Shown in pieces: positions 48,101-57,100 of a DNA stretch of 64,000 nt (its first letter is position 1; each line of letters opens with the position of its first letter). This DNA comes from Dichetophora obliterata. Taxonomy: Eukaryota > Arthropoda > Insecta > Diptera > Sciomyzidae. A program made the position numbers and the translations under genes. The stretch spans positions 61,479,330-61,543,329 of the forward strand of contig OY986437.1 in the NCBI GenBank assembly GCA_963920525.1, written 5' to 3'. Below the pieces are notes generated by a model. That model saw nothing but the letters and a program-made list of their open reading frames with translations. It was not told the DNA's origin and ran no database searches.

Positions 48101-51100
48101 TACGATCTCAGTAGTCTTAAATTATAGTCTTAACTAGTCCTAAATAATAATAATGAAATAAATTATGATTTTTTTTGATAAATCCAACACAAGGAAGCAT
48201 TGATTAACATATTAACACTGAAAACACGCATTTTGAACAATCTCACATGAGTTTAGAGGTTGGGAGGGGGTCGAGCCAAATCTCACTAGGGGGAGAGGGG
48301 GAGTCAAAAAATCGCAAAAATCACCTGACGTAATTAATGGACGCCCCCTAAGATTTAGTGGAGCGTTTTTAGAGATTAATTGTAAAAAAAGAGTTATTGT
48401 GAGGGAAAAATTCGAGATATTTATTGTATATATATTTATTTTATTGAGATATTATATATTAAAAGTTTAACCACCATTAGTTGTCTAGCCATCAAATTTT
48501 GTCGCTGTCCAATTAATGTCAGTCCTATAAAAAATGTCATTAGTTAAACGCTTAAATATGTCCAAATCCACTCAATGACACTACCAGTTGTTAAGATCGC
48601 ATGTCGTCTGATTGACATGCATTTAAAAAAATGTGAAATAAAGTCGATGTGAAGCAAAAGCTAGCCTATAAATGAGCAATGTTTTCTGAAGAAATACACA
48701 AAGTTAGTACAGACCAATCAGTGGACTGAAATCAAACGTGATGCAGCTACGATCAGCTCAGCAAGCAAGGCGTTTGCTCCTGATACTTCTTCTCTATTTT
48801 ATACTGAGCTCAACGTATTCTCTGAAATGCCGCACCGAAGATGGTCCTTCAGACGCTGAACTTAAACGTGTTGCAAGAACTTGTATGCACAAAATCAGTG
48901 ATAGCTCGTACTCATCTAAGCGTGGAACATCTTCCGGTGGATCATCTGGATCTGGGCAAACGTCCACCGGTGCAAACGGAAATAGTTATTATGGACAACA
49001 GCAACAACAAAACGATCAACAATATCAACATGGTCAAGGCTCTTATAGCAGAAACTACAATGGCTACGATGACGATATGCAGAGAGATGAGAATTCGGGC
49101 AACAACTACCGTGGCTACAACAATTATGAACGCAGCAACGACTCCAACGATATGTTAAGAAAACGCAATAGAGAACGTACCCAAACTAGTCATAACTCAA
49201 GAACGCAAGGTTCAGCATCTGTATTGTTTAATTTTGAGCGTGGTTCTAATGGAAACGGACGTTATGATCAATCGTCAAATAGTGGGCGTAATTCACATGG
49301 TGGTGGAAATTCTAATAGCAATACTAGCGGTGGCTCCGCTAGTAGAGATCACCGCTCCTCATCATCTACTAATAATTATTCAAGCTCCAACAACAACAAC
49401 AACTACAACAACTCTTCCCAAGATCGTGATCGTCAGTCGAACCAAGATAGCGCGTGTATTGTACACTGCTTCTTTGAGGAAATGAATATGGTTGGTAGTG
49501 AGTTTTTATTTTGCTTCAGCCTACACTTATATAATTTTCCCTTTAAGCTTAATAAAGATGATTATCCCGATAAGCATAAAGTTAGCTATTTGCTTACCAA
49601 AGATATGCGTAATCGTGAACTGCGCTCTTTTTATACCGAAACTATTCAGGAGTGTTTTCATTATTTGGACTCTCAACACCGACGTGATAAGTGTCACTTT
49701 TCACGCGATCTTATTCACTGCATGACAGAATATGCCAAGGCCAATTGCGACGATTGGGATGATTACAATATTATGTTTAATTGATACATTATTCAAGAAT
49801 TCACTTTAGTAATAGAATTTTATCACAGCAAAGGCTTTAATAAAAAAGCAATTTTAAAAGTAATGCCGTTACAATGTTTACCCTAGGATGTACGACTGCC
49901 TAGGAGGCGGTAAGTGACAATACTGGGCCTGGTGAGGCCCATAAATTATGGTCAGCTGTCCTAACGACTTTCGTCCATCTAGATGTCCTATCGCATGCTG
50001 CTATTATGTAGCAGTATTGTTGGACACTACATCTGTGTGTGGGTATCATTTCTAGGGGGTTCATTAAAGGGGTGTGGTGGTTAGGAATCTCTAAAAAGTA
50101 AAATTACTTTTCTTTATGGTACAAGTTAACTTTTAACTAATTTATATTTCTTTTAAACACAAATTTACAAAAACTAAAAATGAAGTAACGCTCGTTGAAA
50201 TTTTGTGCTGTTTTTATGAATATTCAGCAGCGTAGCCATGGGAATGACAAATTTTCTGCGTGGTGTCGTGTTCAAAGCAAATGAATTTTTTGAATTTTTT
50301 CTATACGACAAGAATGTTTTGCGCCTCTTTTTGCTGTTCTGAGTATTGCACGTCTCACAGTGTTTCCATTTCATAAAATTCAGGGTCATGCATTTGTGAA
50401 TGTTATTATAAATGGAGAGTTAGAAATTTATAAAATATTTTTTTTATAATTATTGACAAAAACATTGAATTGAAATTTGAACGTTGCTATTCATTTTCCT
50501 ATTTTTCATGTGAGCAGTTACAAACTGGAATGCCAAAAACTTTAGAAATTCACGATGTTTATCCTTTTATAGGTTTTTGCCACTCTTGAAAGAGTAGCAA
50601 GTGAGCATCTGGTCCATAGTTCTGACACCTGCTTTACTTTCGTTGTAATCCAGAAATTTATAAGCCTTGTTTTTCCGAAAGGATAGTCTTCTTCATTCTC
50701 TAGTTTTTTAGTAGCAAAAAAGTTGTTCTCATTGATAACACTATCAAGCTCTTCCCACACTTCGTCACTTATTCAGGACATTTCATATATTACTTACAAT
50801 AAAAAAATAAATTTGTAATGTGACCATATGCACACAAGAGCTTTACACATATAGCTTAATAAAGTCGTCGATTTTGTTTAGTAACTTATAGACATTTCCC
50901 ATACATTTAACGGAGGGATCTCGTGAGGCCCAGTAGCTTCCCTTAAGTCCTTATTTTAAAAACATATGAGTTTTTTTCTACGAAAGTAATGCAAATTCTT
51001 TTTTAGTTTGTTTTGTTACTTCTAGAAAACATTAGCGGTAGTTGGCAAAAATATTTCGGCGCTCAGAGCCAAGAAAAAAATTGACGACTTCTCAAAGTCA

Positions 51101-54100
51101 AATTGGGACTCGAAAAGCCCAGTCGCACATCCTAGGGTTAATTGAGTCCAATCCTTAAAAGGATTTATTGATGAACATATATACATCCATACACACTTTA
51201 GATGGATTGCAAGCTTAAATACAGCTGTGGAGTGCACTATGGTTACAGAAACCAACCCCAGATGTTAATATGTTAAAGGAATTTACTACATATCGATGCC
51301 TTACTTTCTCAACCTCGTAACTTAAAAAAATCGTTTTTGACTTTTTCATATCAAACGATTGCTATTGTTGTGTTCTATTAATGCATCAACTTATTACCTC
51401 AATATGATGTTTCAATTCTGTAGATATTATCAAAATATATTTTCGTATCTCATTCACTCCTATTTTCATAACTGCGTCAAACTCTTATCTTAATATGTGC
51501 AATTGTTAAAAAGTTAAGAATTTCGTCATGCTCTTTATTTTATCCTACTTCACAATAACGTTGAAGTGATTATGTACAGGCGACGGCCGATTTAACGAAC
51601 ACTCGAAATGCCGAATTCGCGATATAATGAACATTCAAAATTTTAGCTTAAAAAACTACTGTTTTCAATACTTGATATGACGAACTTTTCGTTTTAACGA
51701 ACAGGCCTGACTATCAATTGTTCGTTAAATCGGGCGCCACCTGTATATTGGTTAAAAAGTAAGTGATGTATGCATGGGAGTACCGTTATTTATATTTTTT
51801 TTTTTAGTATTTTGCTATTTCTTGTTTTGCAGTACTTGTGGTATAAGTTCTTGGTGCCTATATACAGAATTGCATTTTAGTTGTGATCTTTGTTTTGCTT
51901 GGTGAATATCTAATTCTGAAGAATTATAGTTTTTATTGTAAAATGAGTGATACAATCCCTGTTCTTGATGCTGACACAGGGTGTTTTGTTTTCAAGAATC
52001 TTTGCCAAGAACCTAAAACACAACAATCTGGAAACTTATTTTTGGCTGAAGAAACAGGACATTTTGTCTCAGTTGATTCTGATCAGTCTAGCTGTTCCTC
52101 CAATTCCGATTTTTCAGCAAGTGAAAGCGAGTACCAACCCAGCACTGATTCACATTTGTCTGATAATGTATCTTCTTCTGTATTGTTGGATGAATCCTCT
52201 GGCGTAATTACAATTAAAAGAGCACGTAAAGGCCAGGGAAATAAGCAAAACAGGAGTAGAAATCATAAAAAACTCAAGCGAATGCGTGGCCAGGAGTATT
52301 CATCGATAAAGCGGAGCAAAGAATGGAATGGAGTAATGGAAATTAGAAGAGAAAGAACTTTGAAGGCTCGTTGTCGTTCGGAAATATGTTCAAAAAAATT
52401 CGTTAAGCAGTGCAACGAAATTACAGAAGAAGACAGAAAGAATATTTTTAAAATATTTTGGTCACTGTCCTGGGAAGAGAAAAAGCGTATGTCGTTGCAA
52501 TGGTGCCTCATAAACCAGTCACTTTGAGAACAATTGGTCATTCTTCTCGGCGAGTAAACACATTAGTCTACACTTTGAAAATTTCTGGGGAGATCAAGGT
52601 TGTTTGTAAAAAAATGTTTTTGTGTACACTCTCTCTGGGTGAATGGAGCGTGTCCAAATGGGTTACTGGCAATCTACAAACAAGCAAAGTAAATCACGTA
52701 AACTGTTTTCTACAAAATTTGCCTAAGATGCCATCACATTATTGCCGACAAAGTACAACTAAAGAGTATATAGACGTTCAGTACAAGACTTGGGCAGAAG
52801 TGTACACAGATTTTGAAAAATATTTGATGGATCACAACATTGATAAGGTTGAGAAGGCAACGTACAAATGCTTCTTAGACGCAGTACACAAGGTCAATAT
52901 TAGTATCTACAGGCCCAAGAAAGATCAATGTGATATCTGCTTTGCTTATAAAAATAAAAACATCACAGAAGATGAATATCAACTTCACATAACAAGTAAA
53001 GAGCGCGCTAGGAAAGAAAAAGCCGAAGACAAGGAACATTGTTCAAGAGGTGATATTCAAATGTTAACGGTGGACTTGCAAGCAGTGCAAACAATTCCTC
53101 TACTTTTAACTGGAGCAAACTACCTTAAAACAAACCTATGTGTGCACCAATTCACAATTTATAACGAGTATGACAAAAAAGTTGCTTGTTACGTATGGCA
53201 TGAAGCCGAAGGTGGCATGGACTCGAATGTATTTGCCTCTTGCTTGCTGGAATATTTACAGAATTTGAAAGACAAATCAAAGCCTATAATAATTTACAGT
53301 GACGGGTGCTGTGCCCAAAATCGTAATACGACACTTGCGAATGCCTTGCAACATTATGCAAATACCCACCAAGCAGAAATTCAGCAAAAATACTTGGTAG
53401 TTGGCCATACTCAAATGGAGTGCGATTCTGTGCATGCCTCCATAGAGCGAAAGAAGAAAGGAAGAGAACTATATGTGCCAGCTGATTTCAATACGGTTAT
53501 AAAACAATCCAGATTGTTGCAACCGTATCAAATACATTATTTAAATCATACATTTTTCCGAGATTTCTCTTCACTTGATTATTTAAAATCAATTCGACCA
53601 GGCACAAAAAAAGGCGACCCATGCGTTATAAATTTACGAGCTCTCAAATATACCTTTAATGACGGAGTTCAGTACAAATTATGTTTTGATGAAGAGTGGC
53701 AACTATTACGTCATCGTAAATTGGGACCACAAGTGCAGCGCAATAATAACATTTTACTACCAGGTCTCTACAATCAACAACTACCTATTTCAAAAAGAAA
53801 ATATGACGACTTGCAAGATTTAAAACGTATGATTCCAGCCGACTATCATTCATTTTATGATAATTTGCCACACCAATGATATTCTTAATTATGTGCATTA
53901 ATTTAATAAGAATTCTTTTTTTTTTCTTTCTTGCAAATAAAACATTCATTCTATATTAAATATTATTTTCATTGCATAATATCTGTATAACGGAGTTATT
54001 TATTTCTATAGCTATGAGCAACAAACTCGCAACTTATTCATTAAGTATCAAGAATTAAAATTACTGTTAATGCAGCAAACTCGTATCTCAATAAATGCGT

Positions 54101-57100
54101 TTCATGCTTAAACTAAACAAGATTAGAATATTATTACTACTAATATACATAGATATAATCAATTCCTTAATAATTGCATTTGAACTTTTACCCAAACACA
54201 GAAGAATAAAAAGATAACCGTTTTTTCTCTCTCCTGAAAAGTTGTATTTTTTAAAATACGAGGTTGAGAAAGTAAGGCATCGATATGTTCTACCGTAAAA
54301 TAAACAAAAGCGTTCAAGTACTTTAAACATTGTCATGAACAACTGAATCTATAGAAAGGTCTTTCCTTACACTCAGGCGTGTTAAAACTTGGCTGCGATC
54401 AACAATGTTATAAGACCGTTTGAACGGCTTGTTTATGCTGAGTGAGCATCAAAAACTAATGAAGAGAATAGAGAATGGAGGATACCATTGTAAATAAAGT
54501 TTTGCATAGATTTTCTGAAGAAATAGAAAACGTTTAATTATTAAAAACTTAATATGTACAATAAACCAACTTAATTAAATGGATTGTGCGTATGTCATTT
54601 TGATAACTGCTCCTCCCTAGGTCACAGACTGGCCACGCCCTTTCTTTTATGCGCGTAAGCTTAGCTATAGCGGTCGGCGCGAAGTGATGCTTAGTTGAAC
54701 ATGGCTGAGAATCTTATTTTTTAATACGTGAATATCAAAAATTGTCGTTCGCTTTTTAAGTATTTGTTTTAGAACAATAGAAATGAAAAGTTTATCATTC
54801 AAAAGGTACCCCACCAAAGATGTGCAGAAACATGTTATATTTTAAATTAATGAACCCAAATATGAGCCGAAATATGAGCGTTGAAGATATATAACAATAT
54901 TCATTAAAGTCAGGGATCTCATGATTAGTAAGAGATAGAATGGTGAATTAGGTATCAGATAAAAGGTCAAGATGAAGAGGTTTGCATAATAAGAGCAAAA
55001 AATTCCGTAATATAAGGGTTTAAAAGTTTTGATGCGTTTTTTCCACATTAAACCTGAAAACCGTACATCGAAAAAGAACGATATATGCACCAAAATTATC
55101 ATTATTACTCTAGCTGCAAGCCTGCATACTTGGAAAAATTTTAAAAATTATTATTAGCAATAAATCGAGATTTTACGGAAGAAATTCTTTGGTGCATTTG
55201 TGTCTACAAAATTTTGATCCCGAATAAAGCTTCTTTTCGCTCTATCTATCTTAGTTTCAGAGACAGAGATTAAAAATATATATGTAAGGGTTTGAACGTT
55301 TTGGTGCATTTTTTCGACATAAAATCCAAACCGTACATCGGACCAAAATAATTCTTATTACACTAGCTGCAAGTCCGCATATTTGGAAAAATTATCGCTT
55401 GCACATAAATTGAGAATTTTTAGAAGAAATTCTTTGGTGCATTTTTGTCTACAAACTCGGCAAGGTATACATCGTGCAAAGCTTAAAAGTATATTTTGGT
55501 AAAAAATAAAGCTTTTTCTATCAATACCTAGCCCAGTTCACGACTTATCAACGAAAAAAATTTTGATCCCCAACAAAGCTCCTTTTCGCTTAATCTTTTT
55601 TTTTATAAGCTTTTATTTAACTTGCTTCGTTTGTATGCATGTATGTATGTATGTCTTCAAAACTTGCAAGACATTTTTCTACAACTTGTTGGTATCCGAT
55701 TAAGCTGAAATTTATCATACATATGTAAGTCCGGTGACAATGCACTATTATGATAAAATTTTTTGCCACACCCCCTTTTACCTTCCACAAATCAATAGAA
55801 ATGCTATATCTCTAAAACTACTGGGCCGATTTAGCTGAATTTATGGCAGTAAATTTCCTTCGAGTAGAGTATAGTTAAAAAAAAATGGTGCCACACTCCT
55901 TTTTACCGCCCACAAATCCATAAAAATGATATATCTCTAAGACTACGAAGCTGATTCAGCTGAAATTTTGGCAGTAAATTTCCTTCAAGTAGAGGATAAA
56001 AAAAGAAAAAAATTTGCCACTCCCCCTTTTACCGCCCACAAATCCATAAAAATTATATATCTCTAAAACTACGGGGCAGATTCAGCTGAAATTTAAACAG
56101 TAAAGTTTCATCAAATAAAACATGGGTTTATGAAAAACATTTGGCCACACCCCCTTTTACCGCCCACAAATTAATAAAAATGCTATATCTCCAAAACTAC
56201 GGGGCTGATTCAGTTAAAATTTTGGAAGTTAATTTCCTTCAAGTAGAGGATGGTTCAGGAAAATCTTGTGCCACGCCCCCTTTTACCACCCACAAATCAA
56301 TAAAAATGCTATATCTCCATAAGTTTTGAAAATAAAAGTTGTTAACAAGACTTAAAAGTAAAAAATAAATAAAAAGTAAAAAAATTTAAAAAAAGCTTTT
56401 ATTCAAACAGACGTGAACTAAAAAGAAAAAAATTAATTTAAGTGGCATTTGTCATATATGTGTATAGTATGTATATTCTAGATGCAGAAGAACCCCTCTC
56501 TTGGTTATTCGTCATCATAGTATAAACGTGCGTAAATTGGTAAGTTCTAAGGACTTATATAAATATAGAATTTTTCAAATACATTTATAGTTAAAAGCTT
56601 AAGGCACTGATGTAGTGTAGTAAACTTGTATAACGGATCGCGGACATCAAGCTTTTAAATATGAATGTATTTGATAAATTCTTAATTTATATAAGTCCTT
56701 AGAACTTACCAATTTACATACGTTTATACTATGATGATGAGTAACCAAGAGAGGGGTTCTTCTGCATCTACAATATACATACTATATACATATATGACAA
56801 ATATCACTTAAATTTATTTATTTTTTTAGTTCACGTCTGTTTGAATAAAAGCTTATTTTTTAAAAAAAATTTTTACTTCTTATTTATTTTTTACTTTTTA
56901 GTCTTAAAGGTTTATTATTAACATCTTTTATTTTCAAAACACAAATCAAAATAAAACAGCCAGTTGATAGCCTATTAACTACACCCAGTCACTTCGGTCA
57001 CGTCCCAAAGTGAAGAATAGTTCGTTACTGGCATTGTCTGAAATAAGCACCCTATTAAATATTCTAGTGAGGTGTTGGTCACTTGAACCTTAGACTCCTC

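Larger units (their letters stand above)
51288..54288. mobile_element. 3.0-kb DNA transposon with ~31-bp TIRs encoding an unusual DDE-like protein
   Basis: Left and right ends share CATATCGATGCCTTACTTTC plus TCAACCTCGTA in perfect inverted orientation (51289-51319, 54257-54287), then AT-rich sequence of similar composition. The single large gene (51943-53879) lies between them on the plus strand. A 167-bp MITE is inserted in the 5' non-coding part. I could not define a clear target duplication: the flanks read TTTACT on the left and TCTACC on the right. The superfamily is not assigned with confidence. Confidence 0.78.

Noticed and set aside
55750..56320. CRISPR-like array or satellite with unique spacers
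   Set aside because: Units are ~120-bp diverged tandem repeats without distinct spacers, in a eukaryotic genome, and recur in a second copy of the same element.
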